From contig JAJVDF010000001.1 in the NCBI GenBank assembly GCA_022410635.1, positions 12,418,464 through 12,482,463 of the forward strand: a stretch of 64,000 nt of DNA. The letters run 5' to 3'. This DNA is from Tretioscincus oriximinensis. Its lineage: Eukaryota; Chordata; Lepidosauria; Squamata; Gymnophthalmidae. The stretch's first letter is position 1; every line of letters starts with the position of its first letter. This document shows, piece after piece, positions 46,521-57,930 of this stretch. A program made the translations under genes and the position numbers. The notes under the pieces are model-generated. The model was not told the origin of the DNA. It was given only the letters and a program-made list of their open reading frames with translations, and made no database searches.

Positions 46521-47444
46521 GAAAGAAAGGAGCCAGAAAGGGTGTTAGAAGAAAATTGGTCGCATAACTGAAAAATAATGATCATGAAGTGTGTCACAGC
46601 ATTCTTCTAAATTCTATGCATTTCTTCCCAATCCTTCAAAATCATTCTAGATTTTATTTTAGGGGCAACTAATGGCAATGCATAATAAACAAGAAAGAAA
46701 ATGCAGCAGTTATAGACAGAACAGCCCAGCATTTCCCTACATAGAAGACTTGCAAGGTCTTGTTTGGGGGGGAGAGGGGTTTGTTGGAGTGTTGTTACTC
46801 ATCAACATCTGAAGGGCATTAAGTTGGTAACAGCTGAATTCAAAATGGCAAAAGGGCTTCATTCTTAAAAAAAATGCAAAGAATACCAATTGCTCCTTGA
46901 TGAGCTCTGAGCTTTCTGTGACAAAACCACATAGGAGATTTGGGGGNGTTGGGTAGAACCCCAGTTCACAAAAGCAGTGAAAAATGCTTGAGGTAGTCAA
47001 CATGTGTCATTATGCCTCTTTATGAACCTATGGGGAGACTACTTTGGAATATAGTGGTCAATTGTAGTCAACATCTCCATTTCAGGTTGGATATTTCAGA
47101 ACCAGAAGAGATACAGAAATGTGCAACCAGCATGAGGATTATCATCCCTTATTCCAAGATATATTCCAGAATAAGACTCCAAGTAGAATGGGGCATGTGC
47201 CATAGATTTTGCATTGCTGGTGAAAAAAAAGGCAAAAATCATATTTTTTGTGACCAAACTTTTTATGATTTGGACAAGACAAAGTTTGGACAGGAGGGGA
47301 GATGATTTAGAGGGTGGAATTGTGGCAAGACTATTTGCCTAGTAGTCCTATTCCTGCCAGCATTGGCAGTACAGGCTGGACAAAATCTTGCCATAGGCAG
47401 ACAGATAAGTGTTAATGCCCTCTAAATCCTTTTCCTCATTCTTC

Positions 47445-47675
47445 AAGAACATAAGAATAACCAAGAAGCCATGGTGGATTCGGTCACAGCACATGTCACT
47501 AGTCTCCTGTCTTGAACAGTGGATCACCAGTGGCTTTTGAGCATTCTCAAGTGGCAGAAAAAGGCATCTCATCTGCAAATGGCCTTCAGAGACATCCTGC
47601 CTTTTCTCCAATTCAGGGGTGTAACCTAGACATCCATTCTAGTAGCCAATAATATACCTGTCCTCCATGAAGGCA
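47445..47675 (-). repeat. CR1-type LINE 3' end, inverted
   Basis: It reads AAGAACATAAGAATAACCAA, then CTTTTGAGCATTCTCAAGTG, AGACATCCTGCCTTTTCTCC, AACCTAGACATCCATTCTAG and AATATACCTGTCCTCCATGA. It is the same subfamily as 58871-59093. Confidence 0.75.
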
Positions 47676-47684
47676 AACAGGATG

Positions 47685-47815
47685 CCTATAAAGGGTAATT
47701 ATAGGCAATTGAGAGCAGATGAAATATCCAGAAGCAATTGGTGGACCACTGTGTGACATTGGATGCTGGACTAGTTGAACTAGTCCAACAGAACTCCTCT
47801 TACGTTTTTATGAGG
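47685..47815 (+). repeat. CR1-type LINE 3' end, direct, head to head with the previous copy
   Basis: TAATTATAGGCAATTGAGAG, CCAGAAGCAATTGGTGGACC and GATGCTGGACTAGTTGAACT, ending CTCCTCTTACGTTTTTATGA. Confidence 0.7.
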
Positions 47816-48319
47816 CGCNTGTGCCTTAAGAAGTACGGACTGCCAATTTTTCCATGCCACAAATTATGCCCCATCTTCCAAATGCATTGGAGCTGTTTAA
47901 AGGAAAGAGCTAAATGCGCTGAAGAAGCAGCCAGCTGTGAGTTTTTTATTGGCTGCATTTGCACTGGCTGGGTAAGCACACAGTGCTGATGAAATAGCCT
48001 GCAGCCACACTGAAACAGAAACAGCAAATACAGTAAGTCAGCTTGGCATGCTTTCCAGAATCCCTAGATTCCCTGCACCCTTTGAGGAACAACTCTCAGG
48101 ACTTACTCCTTCCTGCAGTAAAGGCTATATTTAGGCCACGACACTTCAGAATGACAAGGAGGCCTTACAGAACTCGGATGCCCTTCCGGAAGAAGAGTTC
48201 ACTGCACATCAAAAACAGTTCGCTTGAGGGAATGCATGCAAGAAGGAACCTGTGCTCTGTTTCTTATGTAGAAGGCATTCACACAGTACATTATCTCAAT
48301 CAGATGCCAAATTTATATT

Positions 48320-48890
48320 TATACTATATTTATTTATTTACCTCTCTATACCATCCTGTGCCCGAAGGTCTCAGGGCGGTTAACAATAAAAAAAAACCCC
48401 AACATATTAAAGCCAAATTAACATATTAAAACAATATCTGAGGGTAGGGAAGGAAAAGCAGTTTTTTCAACCAAAGACCAAGCGAAAGAGGTGTGTGTCC
48501 AAGAAATTCCTGAAAGCAAACAGATGGTTATTGAGGAGAAGATTCCATAGTTGGGTTGATATGGGAGAAGATGTTTCTTTAGATTTTTTTTTTGGGGGGG
48601 GGGCGAATTATTTAGAGCCTTATAAGGTTAGCATCAATACCTTGAATTGGGCTCGGTAGCAAATTGGCAGTCAGTGCAGCTCTTTCAAGACATCTTACAG
48701 AGATGGTGATTGAAGCACTTTAAGGGGAAGACTGTTCCATAGTCTGGGGGCTGCCACAGAGGACACTCTATCCTGGGTTCCCAACCTCTTTGGCACTGAG
48801 AGAGGTGTTACTCAGGAGGGTCTCTTCTGCAGGTCTTAAGGCACAGACAGGCTGATATATTCCATGCTATTTTCTCCACTTATTCTAATA
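48320..48890 (-). repeat. L2-type LINE 3' part, inverted
   Basis: The tail TATTTATTTATTTACCTCTC, CCGAAGGTCTCAGGGCGGTT lies at the left. It is followed rightward by CTTATAAGGTTAGCATCAAT, ACCTTGAATTGGGCTCGGTA, ACTGTTCCATAGTCTGGGGG and TCTGCAGGTCTTAAGGCACA. It is the most complete non-coding L2 3' region here. Confidence 0.7.
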
Positions 48891-48899
48891 TACCTGTAT

Positions 48900-51800
48900 A
48901 AATTTAAGTCTACCTGGACATGATTTACCAAACATTCTTCCTGTGAAAGCCACAAAAAAGGGAGGTTGAATGGAGTCATATGGGTTTGTAGTTTGCAGAT
49001 AACTGGTCAGGCAATACATATGCTATCCTAGGAATGCTAACCCACAAGGACAAATCAGATAGTGCCCCATCACACCCCATAATTCAGACGCTGAAGGTAT
49101 TTTCACATGGTGTGGGCTATTCCATGCTGTGCTAGCCTGGTTTGGCAGAGGCTTAAGGGCAGTGCACATTGGGGCAGTGTGCATCAGTCCAGACTTGGGT
49201 ACCAGATCTGAAAGCTGGGCCTGGGACTCAAAACAGGCACTCAATATCCAAATGATAGATTATTTTTGTTCCTGGCCTTCAGAGAATCTAGGAGGATCCT
49301 ATTCAGTGCTGCACCACTTCAAGTAGCACTTCCTGGAGCATCACAAAAAAGGATCCACAAAGACCCACTAATATGCTAATATTACTTATTGCTAAAATTG
49401 ACTAGTAAAATGGGACAATAATATCCTGGTCTCTTACTTAATCCAGGGTGAATAAAGCAGTCTGGAAGGGGAAAGGGCTTTCCCACCCAATACCATCATG
49501 CTGAAAAGAGATTTATTCACCTCTTTTCTAAGCTCAGATACTACTGGCACCTCAGGGTTACCTGTGTGGGGCATGCTAGAACCCCATACGCTAGTTTAGT
49601 GGACTTGTTTGAAATGTGGAAGAAAAATTGTTTGCCACTCTGTTGCAGAAAGGGGATTGAAAGTGGATGAAAATTCAGGCCTCAACATGAAACATTTGGA
49701 GCCACCAAGCCTTACATGTGAGAAAACGTCATCACAAACTCTGGCCTTGCTCAGCCAGAGTCTCACAAGTATTTTTCAACCAGTTTCACTGTCTCCCTAG
49801 TTCCCAGTTATGCACAAGCAAATAGAAAAAAGCAGAAAACTCTAGAAGAACTTGTCTGACTTTTTGTACACACCTCCTTCTCCACACTCTGCTAGGGTAT
49901 ATAGCAGACAGGATGGATGGACGAATGAACCACTGCTAATGTTAATGCAACACTGCCTCCTTCCATTTATCTTCCAACATTGGTTCTGGGGAATATCGAA
50001 GATGACAAGAGAAGCCCTTTATAAAATGCTGACTAGGCAAAACATTAATTCTTTCACAATTCAGCACCAAGCTCAGCTACACAAATCTCCTTAATCTCTG
50101 CTAAACTTTTCTTCTTCCCTCTGNTTTCTTTTAATAAACCCTGATTACCATGGACAGAGGTTTTCTTTGGAAATCTGCACAGGGAGAAGCACCTCCCAGC
50201 TGAAGCAAAGTCTATTTTTCTTCCCTTTAAGTTCCCGCCAGGAGGAAACTGCAGGCAGGCATCTCTGTGCGTAGTCACTTTACTGAGTTTAAGGAACATA
50301 CAGTTCTCTTCTCCTCCTCCTCCCTCTCTCTCCATAACAATGAAATATAAAAGCCAACTGCAGCATCTCTAAACAGAAGGATTAAATGTCTATACCTCTG
50401 CTAGAAACCTCCAGAGAGGTGTTTAATTCCAGATGAGTCAGCTGACCAATTCAGGCCAAGGGTTCATGTGGTTCAAGAAATAATCTCCTGAGCTGCCCCA
50501 TAATGGGTAAATCAGGGCTAGACTGATGTTTGCATTATTGATGTCAGTCTGGAGAGTTGGATTCCTGGCACTTTGTTTCTCTTCAGATTTAGATCTTCAA
50601 AACTTTTGTGGCTTCTTGCCTGGACAGCAAGAAGGAAGGGTAAGAATTCCTAAGGCCAGAAGCAGTGCACTATATATATAAATGTATATACCCAAATCCA
50701 ACAAGAACTCAACAAAGACACAGAGAATTAGGTAAAGTTATTGTTTTAATATGTCAGTTTTGTATTTCTGCTTTTATTGTTAGCTGCCCTGAGACCTATA
50801 CACTGCAGTTCCAAAGCACAAACAGAAACCTCCAGGTTACCCAGAGGGTAAAGCCACACCTACAACAGAATTATAATCCACTTCCAAACTGTTAACTATT
50901 CAGAACTGGGAGCATCCACAGTGCTCAGGTATTACACCAGGAAACTAGATTATGAACAGCACCAAGTAAGTTAGAAATGGGGCAGCCTGGAGTGGTCTAA
51001 TGGAAACAGTACAGAAACAATCTCAGAATCAACTATTCCCTTTCAGAAATAAATCACTGAACCCTAGACTTATTGGCTTTAAAAGCTGCCATATGGCTTC
51101 TCGTTTTCTCCCAAAATTGGATCCATTCTTCTTTTTTCCTACTTCTTTTCTTTCTATTACTGTTGTTGTTGTTGGCTATTATGGTTAACTGTGGTCCAGG
51201 AGTCAAAAAGAAAAATGATACTGGGTAACTCTTATGGGGTGGTTTACAGTTCTGTTGATACAAGTCTCCTGCTAAGAAGCAATTCCAGGCTAGCTGGTAG
51301 CAAAGGGTGATTGACTATAAGTGGTCTGCCAATAGCTATAATAAGGTTGCTTCAGTGGTAAGTAGAGGCTCAGAAACTCTCCTTCTCTTTGCTAGAGAAT
51401 AGCAGGGAAGGAGAAGCCCTCAGCCCTGCCCCCTGTCACTAACTTGTGGTTATCTCCTATCTTATGGACAGGGGCAACAAGGCTAAAATTCCCCTCACTA
51501 ATGCTGACACTTTAAGGACTCCTTTTGCTTCTCCCCACCCTTTTCTTATGTATGCAGGCAGGAATGTCTACGTCTTCCATGAAGATGTTCAAAACAATGC
51601 ATAGGGAGGTAAAACTAAGTTCCTTGCAAGAACTGTATAGGGATGTGCCTTACTGCAGTTCACCCTAGAACTAAAACTCAAGAGTTTCAGCCAACTTAGT
51701 TAAAAAATTGGTAAACAGGGATTCCTTCAAATATTTTAAATCTTCCTATCTAATCTACACATGCAACATTTTCATGAGTAAGTGGCTTCCTATCTTTGGA

Positions 51801-53320
51801 AACCTCCGATAACAGTATTGTAAATCAGTACGTGCTTTACTTGCGTTTTGCTCTTTATCATCATCAAGTATGAAAAAGTCACTATAATCTCCCTGCTTTG
51901 GGGCTTTAATATGGAATATTTGCAAAAGCTAAAGCTTTTATGAACAAAACATACCCTAGACCCACAATATCTGCTAGAATTTTCTCCTCTAGAATCTGGA
52001 TTTTTGGCTTTGAAACGTTTTAAAGTCACACACACTGGGCTTGCCCAATGGTTCTCCATCCTTTTCAGGTACAAATTGCTTGAGGTCTCTGTAGATTAAT
52101 TAAATGGACTTTTTCTAAGGCTGATAAAACTGTCTGCCCACATTTTGAATGATCAAATCACAAAAATTACATTTTTATTCCAAAAAGAGAGGGAGTGTGA
52201 GAGATTGACAAAGATAACCACCACCAAAGACAAGAACCTAACCAAATTTGTAAAGATTAAACATAAGCAATGTCTCATTTGCTAGCAAGAGATGTCCCAC
52301 TGGATTGGACAGTCTAGTAATCTGTTCTCACATTGCCCAACCAGTTACACAAGGAGGCCCATCAAGATCTTGCTTTGTGATTGGCGTGTTTTCCCCCCAC
52401 TAGTCTCACAGCAACCAATGATAATATCCACTTCCATGAATAGTATAATTCACCTTTGTCTGTCCTAAGAATATGCATATTATACTTGCGGTGTATGCAT
52501 GACTTTGAAGAGAGAACAAGTACATTTCTGATAGTGATAATAATATTCTGATAGTTTTCCTGGGACTAAATAAATTCTTCTCCAATGCAATTCCTTTCCA
52601 ATGTAAAAATAATTCTGTGAGAAATAAAAGATGCTCAGAAGCCATAAATTGGTACAAAAATGTATAGCAAAAACTAATCCCACCTTCCTTACATCTCATC
52701 TTCTCTCTCTCTCCCCTCTGGGCTTTAGTTTCACCGCCCTTCCACAGTAAATAGAGTTGCAGATTCCCAGTAAAGAACTTCTGGCCTAGCCCTCTTGAAG
52801 AAGTAATATTTTCTTCTATTTCTGGCTTTTTATTTTATGAATGCGAGAGAGAACGCTTAAAGCTCAGCTCCTGTTGCTTTCCACTTCTGAAATTTGGGAT
52901 GCTTTCAATACATTTACCTATTAATGTTTAGACACAAAGGGCTCAGAGGCAGCTCAAAATAGAACACCTTTGAGAGCAGTGCTAGAGAAAGGCTCAGGGA
53001 ATCTTTTCTGGCACCCCTGTCACTTAGATTTAAGAGCACAGTCATCTACGTAGGCAGATATTATAAATGAGATTTTTGGAAAAAAGAAAAAGGCCCTGCT
53101 TCTCCTGTCCTTTCAGTGCAATAGAACTGAAGGTTATCTAAATAAACCATAGGTGCCTGGGTACTGCCCTCCAGATTAGACAGGCAGGTGGGACATTTCT
53201 AAATGCCAATTGCAAGGAGTTTAGAGGGAATGAAGGTTTGTTAGTCTCTTGCTTATGATGCCCTGAACTGGTGAATTTTGTGAAATAAGAAGCCAGACTA
53301 AACAGACTGTGTTTGTCCAA
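48900..53320. other. Intronic stretch with no recognised gene
   Basis: Apart from the L2 tail scrap near 50735, no repeat family or exon was recognised on either strand. Confidence 0.4.
50735..50800 (+). repeat. L2-type tail scrap
   Basis: TTCTGCTTTTATTGTTAGCT, then GCCCTGAGACCTATAC matches the L2 end before the GGGCGG block. Confidence 0.45.
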
Positions 53321-53324
53321 AAGT

Positions 53325-53720
53325 GATTTCATAGGTTGAATAAACTCATGGAGGAAAAATGCGTCAATGACTATTAGAATGGATATCTGGGTACTATCTC
53401 TAGGTTGCAAAGACCCCACTTATAGACTATTTATAGGATGTTGACAGCAGGGCCCTGTCCCCACTGAGTCTTCTTCTTGGCTATATCTCAGAATAGGAAT
53501 GTGCCATCGACATGCTAGTGTAGGCTATGGGGCCTGCCACAGCCAATACTGGCATGTGGATGACCAAGCTCTGTACCGAGATATAACCCAGAATAAGGCT
53601 CAGTGGGGACAGGGCCCAGGCGATGTTTTTGTTTAAGAATACCCAGGAGCAATTTGTAGATTTTGATGAGATACATTGGTGAGATACATTGCTGGTTCAT
53701 ACGGGCTTCGCTTAAATTCT
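53325..53720 (+). repeat. CR1-type LINE 3' end, split by a palindromic element
   Basis: The left piece reads GGTTGAATAAACTCATGGAG, GACTATTAGAATGGATATCT, TTATAGGATGTTGACAGCAG. After the 168-bp insertion it resumes GAATACCCAGGAGCAATTTG and decays. Confidence 0.65.
53450..53617. mobile_element. Palindromic miniature element (CTGTCCCCA-ended), copy 2
   Basis: GGGCCCTGTCCCCACTGAG at the left pairs with CTCAGTGGGGACAGGGCCC at the right, 19 bp with one or no mismatch. The interior (GGCTATATCTCAGAATAGGA, GTGTAGGCTATGGGGCCTGC) matches copy 1 at 9450. CAG borders both sides. Confidence 0.88.
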
Positions 53721-53722
53721 TA

Positions 53723-53983
53723 TAGAGGCTGAACAAATTGATGGAGGTTAATTATCAGTGATTATATCACTGGATGACTAGATATTGCCTGGTTTGGAGA
53801 GACAGGCTGGTTGGCTTTAAAGTCCATCTACAGGCAATTAGAAGCAAGTTAAGAGCTTTTGCCATTTCTGCTTAGAATGCCTAGAAGCAATTGGTAGGCC
53901 ACTGTGTGAGGCAGGATGCTGGATTAAATAGGATGTGGATTGATCCAGTAAGGTTCCTCTTATGCCTTATGTTATTGTGCTCT
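53723..53983 (+). repeat. CR1-type LINE 3' end
   Basis: GAGGCTGAACAAATTGATGG, GACTAGATATTGCCTGGTTT, CTACAGGCAATTAGAAGCAA, CCTAGAAGCAATTGGTAGGC, GGATGCTGGATTAAATAGG, ending CTTATGCCTTATG. Confidence 0.75.
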
Positions 53984-53999
53984 TATCCTGATTCTGGCA

Positions 54000-54680
54000 G
54001 GGCCCTCATGTCACACAATCCTGACACCTCAATAAAAGCCACCAGGTGCAGCCAACGTGCCTCCCTGGGATTGGGCCCTGTGTTTGCACATACAGATGTT
54101 AAGAGCGCCGTCAACAATCATTCCACAGCAGCAGCAGTGTTAATTGCTTGGCCTCATTAGGGAATATTTATCACTGCTGCAGAAATAGCAGCATTGTTTC
54201 TAGGTGTAATTAAAAAGCCCAAGAATACGTAGCATACTGTCTATCTGCATCTGTTGAACCATAATCTTTATCTATAAATGTTGGAACAGGAAGAAAAGTA
54301 ATGATGCTTAGCCAGATTTTTGTTGCTTTCTGGACTGCATTTTAGTGTCCTGACAAGCTGCTAGAGACAAAGGATGCAAAAAAAGGCAAGGAAAGGGGGT
54401 CTGACCAGGTTCTTACACTATTACATCACTAAGTGCTGATATAGAGCATGAAAACAAGCCAATATTCAGTTCGAGCCTTCTAACAGATGTTTCATCTGCA
54501 GTAATTAACAGGTGATGATAACTATTTTAACTGCCAGTTTTGCCACTTCGGATTAAAGGCCAGGTCCCACACGGAGTGCAACCAATCATAAACGTATACG
54601 GTGCTAATGGAGATGTTTGGAAAATATTAGAGACAGATGTAATGAAATTATTATAGCACTTGGGGATGTATTCTACAGAT
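54000..54680. other. Unique stretch; possible conserved non-coding element(s)
   Basis: I see no repeat or open frame. It contains GTGTTAATTGC and GTGTAATTAAAAAGCC (homeodomain-type), CAGTAATTAACAGGTG (E-box next to TAATTA) and AACCAATCA (CCAAT-like). A developmental enhancer in a neuronal gene's intron is plausible but is inferred only from these motifs. Confidence 0.28.
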
Positions 54681-54776
54681 GGATGCATGGAAGATCATTG
54701 TGCAGCAGTTTTTCTTATGATTATGAGAAGGTTTGTCTCGTCTTATATACAGGCTTAATACATTTGCTGTCATCCC

Positions 54777-54988
54777 TAGGCTGACCAAAAGACCCTTTTT
54801 GTGTGGGGGGGTTTGAAAATCCAGTTTTGGGGTGCCTCACGTTTTTTTCTGAGGAATTTCTTTTCAAAAAAATGTATTTTTTGGAAAAATATTTAGTTTT
54901 TTAACTTATTTTTCCTCAGAAAAAACCTGGAGGCACCCCAAATACAGGTTTTCAAACCCCCACCGAAAGGCGTCATCTGGTACAATCA
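54777..54988. mobile_element. GACC-ended palindromic element, copy with a decayed right end
   Basis: The left TAGGCTGACCAAAAGACCC pairs with the right GGCGTCATCTGGT, after which the expected CAGCCTA is lost. Internal arms (TTTTGGGGTGCCTC, TTTTTTCTGAGGAA and inverses) form a long stem around an A/T-rich centre. It is closely related to the copy at 55926. Confidence 0.8.
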
Positions 54989-55261
54989 GAGACATTTAAA
55001 ACGATATGCCATGGACAAGTTGGAATCTGGGACATCAGTCATTTTATCCCACCATATACTTTAAGGGACAGGAATGGGTACCCCTAGCTCATCTGAGAAA
55101 TCATAAAACTAAGGGTNATTGGAGGGGGTCAAATTGGGCAGGAAGCTATGTAAACAGTGAGGAGGGAAATCCAGTCACAGTTTGGAAAGAGCTACTGTAG
55201 ATGAGCAACCAATCAGAGCACAGAAAGCCAAGGAGACAAGTGACAAATATGTTAATTGTGT

Positions 55262-55335
55262 TTTTATTGTTAACTACCCTGACCTTGGGGTATAGGGCGG
55301 TATAGAAATGTAAATAAATAAATAAATAAAATAAG
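55262..55335 (+). repeat. L2-type LINE tail, direct
   Basis: TTTTATTGTTAACTACCCTG, ACCTTGGGGTATAGGGCGGT and ATAGAAATGTAAATAAATAA continue into an AAAT simple tail. Confidence 0.75.
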
Positions 55336-55925
55336 TTGGTAGTATCCACTGTCAGCAAAAGTATTGCTGGACTTGANGGTGAAGGAAAAGTATAGAAAAC
55401 GAGGTAACCTCTGAACAGTAAATTGGTTAATTATTTGATTCACCTGTTTTGTGTATCTACAAATGAAGCTCTACTTGGTAAAATTACTCCTGATCACACA
55501 GTCCAGGTATCCCTTCCACTACTGTCAAAGGGACCTGAGGCCTATCTATTAGAGAGCTCTTATCTCCTTATTCCATGTGGATGCATGGAGAAAATGGAAA
55601 TAATATAATCCAAAAATGGCCTATTTTTTTTTTTTGCATAATTTGTGGTCCACTCCATGAGTCCCCACGCAAGTGGAAACTGAACTCACACACTACAGTG
55701 GTCTCTACTCCAGTCACCACCATCAGGAGCCTGAAACCTTCTATTCCAGCATATGCCTTTTATAGAGGACCACAAGGCAGCAGGTCTGCTACTGCTGTCA
55801 TGCCTGCCCACTGCGTGTCCAATCCACCTTGGCCCAGCTTGACTGTATGCAGAAGAGGGAAGGGGAGCAGCATGGACAGACAAAGCTCCCAATTTTTGAA
55901 TCAGGAGCAGGTTTGGTGGTAGAGT

Positions 55926-56116
55926 TAGGCTGACCAGATGACCCCCTTGGGGGGGGTGTGAAAACCCAGTTTGGTGATGCCTCCCAGTTTTTTCTGGGGA
56001 ATTTTTTTTCAAAAACATATTTTTTCTAAAAAAAAATTCCTCAGAAAAAACTGGGAGGCACCCCCAAAACGGGTTTTCAACCCACCCACCCCAAAAGGGG
56101 TCATCTGATCAGCCTA
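55926..56116. mobile_element. GACC-ended palindromic element, 191 bp, intact ends
   Basis: TAGGCTGACCAGATGACC at the left and GGTCATCTGATCAGCCTA at the right are inverted repeats with one mismatch. Long internal arms (CCCAGTTTTTTCTGGGGAAT and inverse) make nearly the whole element one hairpin. GTAGAGT (7 bp) is repeated on both flanks (55919-55925 and 56117-56123). Confidence 0.88.
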
Positions 56117-56970
56117 GTAGAGTGAGTGTAGTGTGAATGGGGATATGGGTTTGAATTGGGTAGGAAGGAAGAGGAGGGATGAGGGGGCATCCCTCTTTCA
56201 GTCAGATTTCCTTGATCAACTTTCCTGCCTGAACCCTGGCAGTTTTATATACTAACTGTATCTCGAATTTCATTTTCCCATGTCGGGGAGTGGAAGGGAG
56301 GCCTGCGGACCCTTCCTTAACCCAAGATACTAGTTCAAGCAGAAAAGAAATTGCCATCTCATTAAAACCGTCATATTCCCTCTGAACAGACTGGATTATG
56401 CATACACTTCTGAACTCTGATTTAGAACAGTCATGAAGAATAAATAGCTTTGAGCTACTTGCTTGTAGAATGTGTTATTCAAAGAAAGATCCTTGCTGAG
56501 CATTCTAGTTCTATTTAGCCACTGCAGCTGGCAAAATACATCTTCCATAGGCATACCTGGAAATTTAAGGTCTTTCTGTGCCAGTGGACCAATCCAACAG
56601 ATTGTCTGTTCTGCACACTGTATCTGCATTGGACTGGATGATTTTATGAAAATGTATCTGTAGCTTTAACCTTCAGCAACATATAAGTGGCCCATGCAAC
56701 ATCCCCAGCTAGCATAAGGACCAGAGACTTGTGAGTGGACATCACAAAGCCACAGATTTCAAAGACATAGGCAGCTTAGTCTTGGGCCAGAAAATCTNNC
56801 AAAGGTAGTCTTTTAGTACCTTAGAGAATAACAGGAAAAGGGTGGGTGGTATGAGTTTTCATAGACAGCTCTTCTTCAGATGCTATGGATCAACTGTCAA
56901 GGTCAGCACACAAAAATGTGAGTTGGTACACCAGTGCTACAAACTTCAGTACCATTTCATGAGTTAACCA

Positions 56971-57630
56971 AAGCAGAAGAAAAAGAATCAAGTTTTTATA
57001 CCCCACTCTTTTCCAGAGTGGCTTACAGGGTTAATTTTCACCCGAAGCAGAAGCAGAAGAAGCAGAAGAAGCAGAAGAAGCAGAAGAAGCAGAAGAAGCA
57101 GAAGAAGAAGAAGAAGAAGAACAAGAAGAACAAGAACAAGAACAAGAAGAACAACTAGATTCTTATACCCCACTTTTCTCAACTTTCAAAGGGACTCAAA
57201 GCGGCTTACGAGGGTATTTTGCCCAAAGGCTTACATTCTATCTTCCCCACCAGGTTGTGGTGGTACCCATGTATCTACTTGCAGTTCATGCAATTCATGC
57301 TTTCGAATAGCTGGGTTGGCTAGAGCCCACCCCACGTCCAACACAGGGCTTAGAAACCCAATCTCCCAGATGAGAGACGGATTCCTTAGTGAATGAGCTG
57401 TCCATGCCTGCAAAGGCTTACATCTTATTCTATCTTGACCCATCAGGTTAATGATGGTACTCATTTATCTAATTGAAATGCAGATTACAAATTTGCATTT
57501 CTTTTGAATAGCTGAGTTGGCTAGACCTGCAGGCTAGTGGAAGACGCTCACCCCTCCCCACATCCGACACAGAGCTTCAAAACCCGTTCACCCAAATGAA
57601 AGACTTAATCTTTAGCGACGGAGCCATTCG
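56971..57630 (-). repeat. tRNA-like SINE (family B), older copy split by a younger copy
   Basis: The left part (56971-57043) is GCAGAAGAAAAAGAATCAAG, TATACCCCACTCTTTTCCAG up to GGTTAATTTTCACC. The right part (57410-57630) resumes CAAAGGCTTACATCTTATTC, GAATAGCTGAGTTGGCTAGA and ends GACGGAGCCATTCG. The break falls inside the family's TTTTGCCCAAAGGC segment. Confidence 0.85.
57044..57409 (-). repeat. tRNA-like SINE (family B), younger copy with an expanded GAA-type tail
   Basis: About 110 bp of GAAGCA, GAAGAA and AAGAAC units (57044-57153) lead into GATTCTTATACCCCACTTTT, AGCGGCTTACGAGGGTATTT, TCTTCCCCACCAGGTTGTGG, GGGCTTAGAAACCCAATCTC and AATGAGCTGTCCATG. The repeat array is the SINE's 3' tail in reverse, grown far beyond the one or two GAAGAAC units of other copies. 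Confidence 0.85.
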
Positions 57631-57865
57631 TGCTGGAATGTGCATTTCCAGTGCACTGGAAATACACTGCTTCTTGTTACCTGGATAAAACAGGCCCTAC
57701 CAACAACAACAGAGACTGAAAGTATTTGCTCCAAGACTCCAAAGTTGGGCTGCAATGGGTCACCCACAATTCCTTTAGTTCTTCGCACAACATGCAACAG
57801 TTTGACTATTCAAGGATCTGGTCACATATTTCAGCCCATTATATATTTGTGCTATACAGAAAATA

Positions 57866-57930
57866 AATATTTTATTTATTTACATTTCTATACCGCCCTA
57901 TATTTGAAGGTCTCAGGGTGATTAAAAAAT
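57866..57930 (-). repeat. L2-type tail, inverted
   Basis: ATTTTATTTATTTACATTTC, TATACCGCCCTATATTTGAA and GGTCTCAGGGTGATTAAAAA. Confidence 0.7.

Larger units (their letters stand above)
43400..47440. other. Intronic stretch 5' of coding exon 2; mostly unrecognised
   Basis: A short tandem duplication (AAAGCTTAATGGGTTATCTT, near 44295-44345), a G-rich run near 44475, the GATGAG repeat and one possible conserved element are the only features I see. Confidence 0.4.

Noticed and set aside
56988..57182. Minus-strand frame with a long leucine run, resembling a membrane segment
   Set aside because: It is the translation of the GAA-type microsatellite tail of a SINE.
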